Shown: in pieces, positions 43,156-52,628 of the stretch
Layout of the letters: every line of letters starts with the position of its first letter
Numbering within the stretch: position 1 is the stretch's first letter
Assembly: GCF_014352855.1 (NCBI RefSeq)
Contig: NZ_CP060697.1
Span: 2,314,001 to 2,378,000, forward strand
Origin: Sphingomonas sabuli
GTDB taxonomy: Bacteria; Pseudomonadota; Alphaproteobacteria; Sphingomonadales; Sphingomonadaceae
Length of the DNA stretch: 64,000 nt
Direction: 5' to 3'
Made by a program: the position numbers and the translations under genes
The notes under the pieces: generated by a model
Told to the model about the DNA's origin: nothing
Databases searched by the model: none
Seen by the model: the letters and a program-made list of their open reading frames with translations, nothing else

Positions 43156-43854
43156 ATGCGAGTGTCCTACGCCCAACAACGTCAGATCGGATCCAACCGC
43201 ACGGTCGCGATCATCGTCGTCGCCCTGATTCACGTCCTGCTCGGCTACGTCATCGTCACCGGGCTGGCGTATAATGTGATCAAGCAGGCGGCGAACGACC
43301 TGAAGACGTTCGACGTTGTCGACGAACCGCCGCCGCCGCCGCCGGAAGAACCGCCGCCGCCGCCGCCCGAAAGCCGGGTCGAAACGCCGCCGCCGCCGAT
43401 CGTGTCGCCGCCGCCGATCGTGCGCACGCGGACGCCGCCGCCGTCACCGGTCCAGGTGGTGCGCGAAGCGCCGCCGCCGGTGATCACGCCCCGCGCTACG
43501 CCGGCGCCGCCCGCGCCTCCGGCCCGTCCGGCACCGCCGCCCGCTCCGGTCGTGAAGGCAATCCCGCCGCGCAGCGCTTCGGGCGATCTGCAGAACCTGT
43601 TCCGCGGCGACGATTACCCCGAAGGCGCGGCGCGCGACAATGAACAGGGTTCGGTGACCGTGCGCCTGACCGTCGCCACCACCGGCCGGGTTTCGGATTG
43701 CGCCGTCAGTTCGTCGAGCGGATCGCGGTCGCTGGACACCGCGACCTGCCGCGTGTTGCGCAGCCGGGCCCGCTTTACGCCCGCCCGCGACAGCAGCGGC
43801 AACCCGACCACCGACAACGTCACCCAGCGCATTCGCTGGGTGCTGGAAGGCTAG
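43156..43854 (+). CDS. tonB: TonB family energy transducer
   Basis: 232 residues. An N-terminal membrane helix (about 18-40) is followed by a long Pro-rich periplasmic spacer (about 55-140, many PPPPP runs). The C-terminal TonB domain runs from DYPEGAARDNEQGSVTVRL through TATCRVLRSRARFTPA to IRWVLEG. It couples the inner-membrane proton gradient to outer-membrane receptors. No exbB or exbD is adjacent. It shares CTAG at its stop with the opposite SDR gene. Confidence 0.9.
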   Translation: MRVSYAQQRQIGSNRTVAIIVVALIHVLLGYVIVTGLAYNVIKQAANDLKTFDVVDEPPPPPPEEPPPPPPESRVETPPPPIVSPPPIVRTRTPPPSPVQVVREAPPPVITPRATPAPPAPPARPAPPPAPVVKAIPPRSASGDLQNLFRGDDYPEGAARDNEQGSVTVRLTVATTGRVSDCAVSSSSGSRSLDTATCRVLRSRARFTPARDSSGNPTTDNVTQRIRWVLEG

Positions 43855-44567
43855 CCCTCGACGCGCACCCGCTGGCCGGTTGGGACGTCCGCCACAAGCC
43901 GCGCCGCGATGAACTCGCCCACGACTTCAGGCGGCTTGACGTCTTCCGGCTCCTCACCCGGAAAGGCCAGCGAACGCATGCGCGTGCGCGTGGCGCCGGG
44001 ATCGACGACATGGACGCGAACCTTGCCCGACCGTTCCGTTTCGTCGCCGTACGCGAGAACGAGGTTTTCGAGCGCCGCCTTGGACGATCCGTACCCGCCC
44101 CAGAAGGCGCGCGGTTCGTGCCCGACGGACGAGGTAATGGCGACGACGTCGGCCCGCAGGGCGCGGCGCAGCATTGCATCGAACGAGGCGATCAGCCCCT
44201 GATTGGCGATGACGTTCAGCGTCAGGATGCGGGCATATTCCTTGGCATCGATATGTTCGACCGGAGTCAGCGACCCAAGCATCGCGGCGTTCAGCACCAG
44301 GATGTCGAGTGCTTCCCACCGTTCGCCGACCGCGGCCGCCAGCCGGGCGATGGATTCGCCGTCGACCAGGTCGACGGGCGCGATGGTCGCGTTGCCGCCC
44401 GCGGCGTGGATGCGGTCTTCGACCTCCTCCAGCGATGCCGTGGTGCGGGCGACAAGGATGACGTGCGCACCGGCCCGGGCCAGTGCCTCGGCGGTGGCGG
44501 CGCCGATGCCGCGGCTGGCGCCGGTGACGAGCGCCAGCTTGCCGGAAAGGGGCGCGTCCTCGCTCAC
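43851..44567 (-). CDS. Short-chain dehydrogenase/reductase
   Basis: 238 residues, classical SDR. The cofactor loop is TGASRGIG, there is an LVLNAAM strand, and the catalytic YGSSK (YxxxK) follows TSSVGHE (Ser). It is predicted to be NAD(P)-dependent; the substrate is unknown. It lies 13 bases downstream of purF on the same strand and probably shares its transcript. Confidence 0.9.
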   Translation of the reverse strand: MSEDAPLSGKLALVTGASRGIGAATAEALARAGAHVILVARTTASLEEVEDRIHAAGGNATIAPVDLVDGESIARLAAAVGERWEALDILVLNAAMLGSLTPVEHIDAKEYARILTLNVIANQGLIASFDAMLRRALRADVVAITSSVGHEPRAFWGGYGSSKAALENLVLAYGDETERSGKVRVHVVDPGATRTRMRSLAFPGEEPEDVKPPEVVGEFIAARLVADVPTGQRVRVEG

Positions 44568-44580
44568 TTACTGCGGCGGC

Positions 44581-46029
44581 CTAGCGGCTGGCGACGAGCG
44601 ACAGGCCGCGGCCGGCCGGGCCCTGACCCTGGTCGGTCAGCGTGGTGGGATAGTCGCCGGTGAAGCAGGCGTCGCAACGCTGCGGGTCGTTCGAATTGCG
44701 GGCGTCGCCAAGCGCCCGGTACAGGCCCTCGATCGAAATGAAGGCGAGGCTGTCGGCGTTGATATAGTCGCGCATCTGCTCGACGCTCATCTGCGCGGCG
44801 AGAAGCTTGGCCCGCTCCGGCGTGTCGACCCCGTAAAAGCAGCTGTGCGTCGTCGGCGGCGAGGCGATGCGCATGTGCACTTCGCGGGCGCCGGCGTCGC
44901 GCATCATCTGGACGATCTTCAGGCTGGTCGTCCCGCGCACAATCGAATCGTCGATCAGCACCACCCGCTTGCCGTCGATCAGCGAGCGGTTGGCATTGTG
45001 CTTCAGCTTGACGCCAAGGTTGCGCACTTCCTGGTTGGGCTGGATGAACGTCCGCCCGATGTAGTGCGACCGGATGATGCCCAGTTCGAACGGGATGTTG
45101 GACTGGTTGCTGAACCCCAGCGCCGCCGGCACGCCGCTGTCGGGCACGGGCACGACCAGATCGGCCTCGACCGGCGATTCGATCGCCAGCTCCGCTCCGA
45201 TGTTCTTGCGCACCTGGTAGACCGACGTGCCGTCGACGATCGAATCGGGGCGCGAGAAATACACGTGTTCGAAGATGCAGGGGCGGGGGTTGGCCGCTTC
45301 GAACGGGCGGAAGGACCGCAGCCCGCTCGCGTTGACGACCAGCATTTCGCCCGGCTCGACATCGCGGACGTAGCTGGCGCCGATGACGTCCAGCGCCACC
45401 GTTTCCGACGCGAAGATGGTCGCTTCGCCAAGTTTGCCCATGACCAGCGGCCGGATGCCGAGCGGATCGCGGCAGGCGATCAGGCCCTGTTCGGTCAGGA
45501 CCAGCAGCGAATAGGCGCCCTCGACCTGCTTCAGCGCATCGACCAGCCGGTCGACGGACGTGGTTTCATGCGATGTCGCGACAAGGTGGATGATCACTTC
45601 GGTGTCGCTGGTCGACTGAAAGATCGAGCCGCGGCGGCTGAGCGTGCGGCGAAGCTTCATCGCGTTCGACAGATTGCCGTTCTGCGCCAGCGCGAAGCCG
45701 CCGTCGTTAAGCTCGGCGAACAGCGGTTGCGCATTGCGGATGCCCGCGCCGCCTGCGGTGGAATAGCGGACATGGCCGATGGCCGACCCGCCCGGAAGCT
45801 TCGAAATGACGTCGTCGTCGCCGAAATTGCCGGCGACTTGGCCAAGCGCGCGATGGGAATGGAATTGCCCGCCGTCGAAGCTGGTGATGCCTGCGGCTTC
45901 CTGCCCGCGGTGCTGCAGCGCGTGCAGGCCAAGCGCGACAAAACTGGCCGCGTTGGCCGCGCCCCACAGGCCAAATACGCCGCATTCTTCACGCAGCTTG
46001 TCGTCGTCGAAAGGATTCGTGGTCAGCAT
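44581..46029 (-). CDS. purF: Amidophosphoribosyltransferase
   Basis: 482 residues from ATG at 46029. A 15-residue propeptide precedes the catalytic Cys16 in EECGVFG. The class II glutaminase domain includes HVRYSTAGG, and the phosphoribosyltransferase site is VVLIDDSIVRGTT. A C-terminal CFTGDYP follows. It makes 5-phosphoribosylamine, the first committed purine step. A TATATA at 46059-46064 upstream could be its -10 element, though no good -35 accompanies it. Confidence 0.96.
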   Translation of the reverse strand: MLTTNPFDDDKLREECGVFGLWGAANAASFVALGLHALQHRGQEAAGITSFDGGQFHSHRALGQVAGNFGDDDVISKLPGGSAIGHVRYSTAGGAGIRNAQPLFAELNDGGFALAQNGNLSNAMKLRRTLSRRGSIFQSTSDTEVIIHLVATSHETTSVDRLVDALKQVEGAYSLLVLTEQGLIACRDPLGIRPLVMGKLGEATIFASETVALDVIGASYVRDVEPGEMLVVNASGLRSFRPFEAANPRPCIFEHVYFSRPDSIVDGTSVYQVRKNIGAELAIESPVEADLVVPVPDSGVPAALGFSNQSNIPFELGIIRSHYIGRTFIQPNQEVRNLGVKLKHNANRSLIDGKRVVLIDDSIVRGTTSLKIVQMMRDAGAREVHMRIASPPTTHSCFYGVDTPERAKLLAAQMSVEQMRDYINADSLAFISIEGLYRALGDARNSNDPQRCDACFTGDYPTTLTDQGQGPAGRGLSLVASR

Positions 46030-46152
46030 CGTTCCCGGCTCTTTGCTGGCAGGGCTCGTATATAGGGCGGCTTCGGCGTTTGTCGCCCCCAAGCCCGGCA
46101 AAAAAGGCTCGGTTCGACGATTCCACGGATTTGCGGCGGCGCGCGAAGCCGG

Positions 46153-46182
46153 TTGACCTTTACGTGAACGTAAAGCTAATGC
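46153..46182 (+). promoter_or_regulatory. MerR-type operator-promoter
   Basis: A perfect 8-base palindrome CTTTACGT-GA-ACGTAAAG (46158-46175) lies just after TTGACC (46153-46158, -35-like) and before TAATGC (46177-46182, -10-like). The spacer is 18 bases. A dyad in a stretched spacer is the hallmark of MerR regulation, and the merR-like gene starts 7 bases further on. Confidence 0.7.
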
Positions 46183-46188
46183 TGCGCG

Positions 46189-46578
46189 ATGGACAGCCCC
46201 CGGCGCCCCTGGTCAATCGGCGAAATGTGCGACGCCTTTGAGGTCACGCCGCGGGCCCTGCGGTTCTACGAGGACGAGCAGCTGATCGCACCGGAACGGC
46301 GCGGGACGGCCCGGCTCTATTCCGATCGCGACCGCGCCCGGCTGACCTGGATCCTGCGCGGCAAGCGCGTCGGGTTCAGCCTCAACGATATCCGCGAAAT
46401 GCTCGACCTGTACGACCTTGGCGACCATCGCCGGACGCAGCGGCTGGTCACGCTCGAACGCTGCAAGCAGCGGATCGTGACCCTTGAACGGCAGAAAGCC
46501 GATATCGACGCCACCATTGAAGACCTGAAAAACTTTGTCGCCCAGCTTGGCGACGACAGCAACGCAGAGGACGCCTGA
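46189..46578 (+). CDS. MerR family regulator of an acyl-CoA dehydrogenase unit
   Basis: 129 residues. The MerR winged-helix domain starts [26 protein letters not shown] coiled-coil dimer helix follows ([25 protein letters not shown]) with no metal-binding cysteines. This fits LiuR-type regulators of fatty/branched-chain acid breakdown rather than metal sensors. It has a palindromic operator directly upstream and is coupled (TGATG) to the acyl-CoA dehydrogenase gene. Confidence 0.88.
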   Translation: MDSPRRPWSIGEMCDAFEVTPRALRFYEDEQLIAPERRGTARLYSDRDRARLTWILRGKRVGFSLNDIREMLDLYDLGDHRRTQRLVTLERCKQRIVTLERQKADIDATIEDLKNFVAQLGDDSNAEDA

Positions 46579-48374
46579 TGCCAACCTATACCGCCCCTAT
46601 CAAAGACACGCTCTACGTCCTCGACGACGTGCTCCAGATCCAGAATCATTCGAACTTGCCGGGTTTCGCCAACGCGACTCCGGACATGGTCGAAGCGATC
46701 CTTGCGGAAGGCGGCAAGTTCGCGGCCGAAGTCCTGCAACCGCTGAACGCGGTCGGTGACGAGGAAGGGTGCAAGCGCAACGACGACGGCAGCGTCACCA
46801 CCCCGCCGGGCTTCAAGGCGGCGTTCGACAAGTTCCGCGAGGCCGGCTGGCCGACGCTGACGGCGCCGGAAGAATTCGGCGGGCAGGGCCTGCCCAACGT
46901 GATCGGCACCGCGCTCAGCGAATATCTGCTGTCGGCCAACCACAGCTTCGAAATGTACCAGGGCCTGACCTCGGGCGCGGTCGCCGCGCTCTACATCAAG
47001 GGCAGCGATGAGCAGAAGCAAACCTACCTGCCCAAGCTGGTGACCGGCGAATGGACCGGGACGATGAACCTGACCGAACCGCATTGCGGCACCGATCTCG
47101 GCCTGTTGAAGACCAAGGCCGAGCCCAACGACGACGGCAGCTATTCGATCACCGGCACCAAGATTTTCATCTCCGCCGGCGAACACGACATGAGCGATAA
47201 TATCGTCCACATGGTCCTCGCCAAGCGCAGCGGCGCGCCCGACAACGTCAAGGGGATTTCGCTGTTCGTGGTGCCCAAGTTCATCGTCGATGAAAACGGC
47301 AACCCGGGCGAGCGCAACGGTGTCAGCTGCGGCTCCATCGAGAAGAAGATGGGCATTCACGGCAACGCGACCTGCGTGCTCAATTACGACGGCGCTAAGG
47401 GCTGGCTGGTCGGGGAGCCCGAAAAGGGCCTCGCGGCGATGTTCATCATGGTCAACGGCGCGCGCCTCGGCGTCGGGCTGCAGGGCGTTGCGCAGGGCGA
47501 AGTCGCCTATCAGAACGCCGTCGCTTATGCGCGCGACCGCAAGCAGGGCAAGGCACTCAAGCCGGAGGACCGCGACGAAGGCGCCAAGGCCGATCCGCTG
47601 TTCGTCCACCCCGACGTCCGCCGCATGCTGATGCAGATCCGCGCCTGGAACGAGGGCGCCCGCGCCCTGGTCCTGTGGGGTTCGCTGCAGGTCGACCTGT
47701 CGCGCAAGTCGCAGGACGCGGCGGAGCGGGAGCAGGCGGAAGACCTGCTCGGCGTGCTGACCCCGGTGATCAAGGGCTATCTGACCGACAAGGGCTTCCA
47801 AGCGACGATCCTGGCGCAGCAGGTGTTCGGCGGGCACGGCTACATTCGCGAATGGGGCATGGAACAGTTCGTCCGCGATGCCCGCATCGCAATGATCTAC
47901 GAAGGCGCCAATGGCGTGCAGGCGATGGACCTGGTCGGCCGCAAGCTGCCCAAGGACGGCGGCCGCGCAATCCGCACCTACCTGGAGCTCGTCGGGCGGG
48001 AGATCGGCGAGGCCAAGGCGGCCGGCGATCCGGCCGGCGTGGCTGCGGCGCTGGAACCCGCGCTCAAGGACTTGCAGGCGGCGACCATGTGGCTGGCGCA
48101 GAACGGCATGCAGGACCCGAACAATGCGGGTGCGGGCGCGTATCCGTACATGGAATTGATGGGCCTGGTGACGCTCGGCTGGATGTGGATGAAGATGGCG
48201 GGCGTGTCGTCCAAGGCCCTCGATGCGGGCGCTTCGGACAAGCAGTTCCACGAAGCCAAGCTGGCGACCGCGCGCTTCTATGCGCAGCGCGAACTGGTCG
48301 AATCGCCGTCGCTGCGGCGCAAGATCGAAGCCGGCGCCGAAACCGTCATGGCGCTGCCCGAAGAGGTCTTTTAG
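46578..48374 (+). CDS. Acyl-CoA dehydrogenase, long (DmdC/FadE12-like) type
   Basis: 598 residues, longer than the usual 380-400. It has an extra N-terminal segment and a C-terminal helical domain as in DmdC-like enzymes. FAD/substrate motifs include [13 protein letters not shown], and the catalytic Glu lies in [18 protein letters not shown]. It introduces the alpha-beta double bond in an acyl-CoA. Co-transcription with a LiuR-like MerR regulator points to fatty acid or branched-chain breakdown; the chain specificity is unknown. Confidence 0.9.
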   Translation: MPTYTAPIKDTLYVLDDVLQIQNHSNLPGFANATPDMVEAILAEGGKFAAEVLQPLNAVGDEEGCKRNDDGSVTTPPGFKAAFDKFREAGWPTLTAPEEFGGQGLPNVIGTALSEYLLSANHSFEMYQGLTSGAVAALYIKGSDEQKQTYLPKLVTGEWTGTMNLTEPHCGTDLGLLKTKAEPNDDGSYSITGTKIFISAGEHDMSDNIVHMVLAKRSGAPDNVKGISLFVVPKFIVDENGNPGERNGVSCGSIEKKMGIHGNATCVLNYDGAKGWLVGEPEKGLAAMFIMVNGARLGVGLQGVAQGEVAYQNAVAYARDRKQGKALKPEDRDEGAKADPLFVHPDVRRMLMQIRAWNEGARALVLWGSLQVDLSRKSQDAAEREQAEDLLGVLTPVIKGYLTDKGFQATILAQQVFGGHGYIREWGMEQFVRDARIAMIYEGANGVQAMDLVGRKLPKDGGRAIRTYLELVGREIGEAKAAGDPAGVAAALEPALKDLQAATMWLAQNGMQDPNNAGAGAYPYMELMGLVTLGWMWMKMAGVSSKALDAGASDKQFHEAKLATARFYAQRELVESPSLRRKIEAGAETVMALPEEVF

Positions 48375-48383
48375 GAAAAGCGC

Positions 48384-48773
48384 CTAGCGCGTGAGGAAAC
48401 GATCGACCACGCTCCGCGCCAGGCGCGCGGGGCGGTGGCTCGTCGCGTCGAGGCAGCACCAGCAGCTCTTGATCTCGGCCAGCACATCCTCGCCGCGCAT
48501 CACCACCGTAGTGAAATAGGCGCGGGCGCCCTTGACCTTCTCCGCCACCACGTCGGCAACGACGATATCGTCGAGGAACGTAGGCTTGCGGTAGGTAATC
48601 TCATGCTTGAGCGCGACCCACAGGTGACGGGCCACGGCGTCCGCCGGAGCGCGCGTTTCCCAGTAGCGGACGACCGCGTCCTGCACCCATTTCAGGTACA
48701 CGTTGTTGTTCACATGGCCCATGTGGTCGATGTCGCTTTCGCGAATGTCGATCGGGAATTGAAAAGCGGCCAT
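48384..48773 (-). CDS. Acyl-CoA thioesterase, 4-hydroxybenzoyl-CoA thioesterase (YbgC/FadM) type
   Basis: 129 residues from ATG at 48773. The hotdog signature is IRESDIDHMGHVNNNVYLKWVQDA, with the catalytic Asp/His arrangement (DIDHMGHVNN), then HEITYRKPTFLDD. It hydrolyses acyl-CoA thioesters. It lies 9 bases from the end of the acyl-CoA dehydrogenase gene, on the opposite strand. Confidence 0.87.
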   Translation of the reverse strand: MAAFQFPIDIRESDIDHMGHVNNNVYLKWVQDAVVRYWETRAPADAVARHLWVALKHEITYRKPTFLDDIVVADVVAEKVKGARAYFTTVVMRGEDVLAEIKSCWCCLDATSHRPARLARSVVDRFLTR

Positions 48774-48832
48774 GTGCTTGAGAATAGGCAATCAAATACT
48801 ATTCACAAGCCTGTAAATAGATCGACCTGCAA

Positions 48833-51535
48833 TTATCCTTCGGCGGCGCGCTGGGTATCGCGACGATCGATGAAGTGCGGCATCAGCATGGTGACATCGT
48901 TGCCCTTGGCCTTCTTCGGCGCCAGCCGGCCGAGTTCAAATTCGCCGTCGAACTGCAACCCGAACTTGTTCGCGCCGGCCCATTTGACCGTGCCGATGAC
49001 CGGACCGACACCGACGATGTCGATTTTCAGGTGGGTGCCCGGCGCCACCGGCCGGTTGCATTCAACCAGCGCGCCGGTGACCGAGATGTTGCGCAGGCGA
49101 AGCTCCTCCTCGACGCCGTCCACGATGGCGATCGCGCGGCGCATCAGGCGATGGCGCGGTTCGCGCAGGCACTGGAAGCCGTCGGCCTCGACCCGGCTGC
49201 GGTTGGCGACTTCGCGCGCTTCTTCCGGTTTTGCCGGGCGGCCGAAGATGTACCCCTGGACGTGGGAGCAACCGAGCTCGCGGATCAGCGCCAGGTCGTC
49301 GTGGGTCTCGACGCCTTCGGCGCAGGTTTCCATCTCCAGGCTTTCCGCCAGCGTGACGATGGCGCGAATGATGGCGCTGTTGCGGTTAGTCGGCGAAGCC
49401 GCGCCGCGGACGAAGCTCTGATCGATCTTGATCTTGTCGAACGGCGCCTTCTTCAAATAGCCGAGCGACGAATAGCCGGTGCCGAAGTCGTCCAGCGCAA
49501 GGCGCACGCCAAGGTTCTTGAGGCGGGCGAACGTTTCGTCGGCGCTCTCGCCTTCGGCCAGGAACACGCCTTCAGTGATTTCCAGCTCGACTTGGCCGGG
49601 GTTGATGCCGCTGTCGTCGATCGCCTTGGCGATGGCGTCGACGATGCCCGGGTCGTTGAACTGGATCGGCGACAGGTTGATGGCGATGCGCACATGGCTT
49701 GGCCAATGGGCGGCTTCCTTCAATGCGGTTTCCATCACCCAATGGCCGATGCTGCCGATGAGGCCGCATTCCTCGGCCAGCGGGATGAACTTGGCCGGTG
49801 AGATCGGGCCGCGGACGGGGTGGTTCCAGCGGACCAGCGATTCGAAGCCGGACACCTCTTCGGACGCGGCGCGAACGATGGGCTGGTAGTTTACTTCCAG
49901 CTCGCCGCGGTCGATCGCCTGGCGCAGGTCGTTTTCAAGCGCCTGGCGGTCGGCGGCCTCGCTGTGCATCGACGGTTCGTAGAAGCAATGTTTGCCGCGC
50001 CCGGCCGCTTTGGCCGCGTACAGCGCGAGATCGGCGTTGCGAATGAGGCTGTCGGCGCAGGCGCGGCCGGGGTCGCCGATGGCGATGCCCACCGATGCGC
50101 CGATCAGCACGCGGTGGCCTTCGATCTTGTAGGGCCGCGAGACCTGTTCGATCAGCGTTCGCGACAGAGATTCCAGCAAGCCGATATCGACCGTTCCGGG
50201 CAGCACCGCCTTGAACTCGTCGCCGCCCAGACGGCCGACCTGCCCATGATCGCCCATCACCGATTTCAACCGTTCGGCGACCTGCCGCAGCAACGCGTCG
50301 CCGACCGGATGGCCAAGCGTGTCGTTGACGTTCTTGAACCGGTCGAGGTCGATCAGGAACAGGCTGCAGCCCTTGCGCCGGTGGGCGGCGTTGCGCAGCG
50401 CTTCTTCCAGCGTCTGCCGCATCATCGCCCGGTTGGGCAGGCTGGTGAGCGAGTCGAAGCGGGCGAGGCGGGTGATCTCCTGCTCGCTGCGCCGTTGTTC
50501 GGTCAGGTCGGTGCCGATGCCGCGAAAGCCGAGGAACCGGCCGCGCTCGTCGAACACCGGGTTGCCCGACAGCGACCAGTGAATATCGCGGTCGCTGGCG
50601 GCGCGGACGATGACGTCGGAAAAGGGGAAGCGCGCCGACAGGTGAAAGCCCAGCGTCTTGCGCTCTTCGATGCCGGCGCTGCCTTCGGTTTCGACCGACA
50701 GCAAAGCGGTGAATTGGCGGCCGAGCAATTGCGCCGCATGACACTGGAAATCGTCCGCGAGCTGCTGCGACACGTAGGACAGGGTGCCTTCCGGGTTGGT
50801 TTCCCAGAACCAGCCGCGGCCGCTGTTCTCGAACTCGTCGATGAAGGTCAGCGCCTTGCGCGCTTCGGCGTCGAGGTTGAGCCTGCGGCGGGTGGTCGCG
50901 ATGTTCGTCTGTGTGGTCGCAACGCTGTAGGCGACCAGCGAAAACGACAGGATGGCGATGCCCACCGGCACGATCGGCGAGGGCGAAAAGAAGGCCGATG
51001 CGGCGGTCGCGACGAAGGCGTTGACCACTGCCACTGGCGGAGAAACGACGGCGACGATCGCCGTCATCGCGATCCCCGCGCACGCCGCCATAGGGATCAC
51101 CGGATCGTCGAGACCGACGTGGAGGATCACCGCCAGGCAGAACAGGGCCCAAACGACGCCGACAATGGCGAGGTAGATGCACATCGCGCGGGACACGGTG
51201 TGCGGCGCCAGCTCCAGCTCGAAGCGGCGGCGGAGCAGCAGGATCGCGATCGTGTCGGCAGCTGCGAGGATGATCAGCGGGACCAGCGGATTGCCCAGCA
51301 GGTCTTCGCCCAGCAGCGCCGGATGGCGGATCAGGCAGACGAGTCCGAGCAACGCGTGCGCGACCGCCAGCAACATCGCCGTATGGTCGAACAGCGATAC
51401 GCGTGATTCGGCCAGCGAGCAGTCGTCAGGCGTTTCGGCGGTCTGGATGTCGAACCACAAGGCGTCGCGCACCGACGCCCGCTCCGGCGTGCGGGGCGGC
51501 TGGATTACGGCTTTGGCAAAACGCGCACGCGCCAT
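48833..51535 (-). CDS. Cyclic-di-GMP protein with membrane sensor, PAS, GGDEF, EAL and PilZ domains
   Basis: 900 residues. Residues about 50-215 hold six membrane segments. A PAS domain (about 235-350) follows, then GGDEF (about 360-525, GRLGGDEFKAVLP intact, no evident RxxD inhibitory site). Next is EAL (about 535-785, with FESLVRW in place of EAL, catalytic Glu kept, DDFGTGYSSL present). A C-terminal PilZ domain (RHRLMRRA and NISVTGALVE) completes it. It may make, break and sense c-di-GMP in one chain. Confidence 0.93.
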   Translation of the reverse strand: MARARFAKAVIQPPRTPERASVRDALWFDIQTAETPDDCSLAESRVSLFDHTAMLLAVAHALLGLVCLIRHPALLGEDLLGNPLVPLIILAAADTIAILLLRRRFELELAPHTVSRAMCIYLAIVGVVWALFCLAVILHVGLDDPVIPMAACAGIAMTAIVAVVSPPVAVVNAFVATAASAFFSPSPIVPVGIAILSFSLVAYSVATTQTNIATTRRRLNLDAEARKALTFIDEFENSGRGWFWETNPEGTLSYVSQQLADDFQCHAAQLLGRQFTALLSVETEGSAGIEERKTLGFHLSARFPFSDVIVRAASDRDIHWSLSGNPVFDERGRFLGFRGIGTDLTEQRRSEQEITRLARFDSLTSLPNRAMMRQTLEEALRNAAHRRKGCSLFLIDLDRFKNVNDTLGHPVGDALLRQVAERLKSVMGDHGQVGRLGGDEFKAVLPGTVDIGLLESLSRTLIEQVSRPYKIEGHRVLIGASVGIAIGDPGRACADSLIRNADLALYAAKAAGRGKHCFYEPSMHSEAADRQALENDLRQAIDRGELEVNYQPIVRAASEEVSGFESLVRWNHPVRGPISPAKFIPLAEECGLIGSIGHWVMETALKEAAHWPSHVRIAINLSPIQFNDPGIVDAIAKAIDDSGINPGQVELEITEGVFLAEGESADETFARLKNLGVRLALDDFGTGYSSLGYLKKAPFDKIKIDQSFVRGAASPTNRNSAIIRAIVTLAESLEMETCAEGVETHDDLALIRELGCSHVQGYIFGRPAKPEEAREVANRSRVEADGFQCLREPRHRLMRRAIAIVDGVEEELRLRNISVTGALVECNRPVAPGTHLKIDIVGVGPVIGTVKWAGANKFGLQFDGEFELGRLAPKKAKGNDVTMLMPHFIDRRDTQRAAEG

Positions 51536-51595
51536 GGGGTTCCCTCGCGGGAGGTCCCCCGCACATGCGCAGGTTTTAATCCACCGTGGATGAAA

Positions 51596-51623
51596 GCGCG
51601 CTCAACAAGGACGGTTAGCGCGC
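51596..51623 (-). terminator. Possible terminator of cysK
   Basis: GCGCGCT (51596-51602) and AGCGCGC (51617-51623) pair around a 14-base loop, 8 bases after the cysK stop on the minus strand. The following tail (TTTCATC) is only weakly T-rich. Confidence 0.4.
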
Positions 51624-51631
51624 ATTAACCA

Positions 51632-52558
51632 TCAGGCTTCCGTGGGCAGGAACTCCGGCACCGAAAGGTACCGCTCGCCGGTGTCGTAGTTGAAGCCGAG
51701 GACCCGGGCGCTGTCGCCCAGCTCCGCCAGCTTCTTGCCGATCGCCGCCAGCGTGGCGCCGGACGAAATGCCGACCAGCATGCCTTCTTCCCGAGCCGCC
51801 CGGAGCGCCATCTTCTTGGCTTCGTCTGCGCTGACTTGGATGACGCCGTCGAGCGCGTCCTTGTCGAGATTGGCCGGGATGAAGCCGGCGCCGATGCCCT
51901 GGATCGGGTGCGGACCCGGGTCACCGCCGCTTATAACCGGCGACAGTTCGGGCTCGACCGCGAAGACCTTGAGGCCGGGCCATGCTTTCTTGAGGACGTG
52001 CGCGACGCCGCTGATATGACCGCCGGTTCCGACGCCGGTGATCAGCGCGTCGAACGGCTCGTCGCCAAAGTCCTGTAGGATTTCCTGCGCCGTCGTACGT
52101 TCGTGGACGTCGACGTTAGCCGGATTGGTGAATTGCTGCGGCATCCAGGCGCCGTCGTTCTCGGCGAGGATTTCCTCGGCGCGGGCGATTGCGCCCTTCA
52201 TGCCCTTTTCCTTGGGCGTCAGGTCGAACTTCGCGCCATACGCCAGCATCAGCCGCCGCCGCTCAAGGCTCATGCTTTCGGGCATGACGAGGGTCAGCGG
52301 ATAGCCCTTGACCGCGGCGACCATGGCCAGGCCGATGCCGGTATTGCCCGACGTCGGCTCGACGATCATCCCGCCGGGCTTCAGCTTGCCCGACCGTTCC
52401 GCGTCCTCGACCATGGCCAGCGCAATACGGTCCTTGATCGACGCGCCGGGATTGGACCGTTCCGATTTGACCCACACGTCGGCCTTGTCGCCGAACAGGC
52501 GGTTGATGCGAATGTGCGGCGTGTTGCCGATGGTCTCGAGGATATTGGCTGCCTTCAT
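51632..52558 (-). CDS. cysK: Cysteine synthase A (O-acetylserine sulfhydrylase)
   Basis: 308 residues, fold type II PLP enzyme. PLP Lys42 is in [12 protein letters not shown], the substrate loop is [12 protein letters not shown], and the phosphate loop is [11 protein letters not shown]. It makes cysteine from O-acetylserine and sulfide. It stands alone between the c-di-GMP gene and an MFS gene, all on the minus strand. Confidence 0.95.
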   Translation of the reverse strand: MKAANILETIGNTPHIRINRLFGDKADVWVKSERSNPGASIKDRIALAMVEDAERSGKLKPGGMIVEPTSGNTGIGLAMVAAVKGYPLTLVMPESMSLERRRLMLAYGAKFDLTPKEKGMKGAIARAEEILAENDGAWMPQQFTNPANVDVHERTTAQEILQDFGDEPFDALITGVGTGGHISGVAHVLKKAWPGLKVFAVEPELSPVISGGDPGPHPIQGIGAGFIPANLDKDALDGVIQVSADEAKKMALRAAREEGMLVGISSGATLAAIGKKLAELGDSARVLGFNYDTGERYLSVPEFLPTEA

Positions 52559-52628
52559 GGCCGTGGGTCTCCTGCGCGGCGGTTCGTTGCCGCTCGCCTA
52601 TATGGGAAGCGCCACCGGCTTGAACAGG

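Noticed and set aside
46059..46064. TATATA as a purF promoter -10
   Set aside because: No acceptable -35 at normal spacing; kept only as a remark, not as a feature.
46317..48251. 644-codon minus-strand frame opposite the acyl-CoA dehydrogenase
   Set aside because: The dehydrogenase motifs are clear on the plus strand; the opposite frame has the composition of antisense high-GC sequence.
49820..51406. 528-codon plus-strand frame opposite the GGDEF-EAL gene
   Set aside because: Antisense shadow, no recognisable domain.
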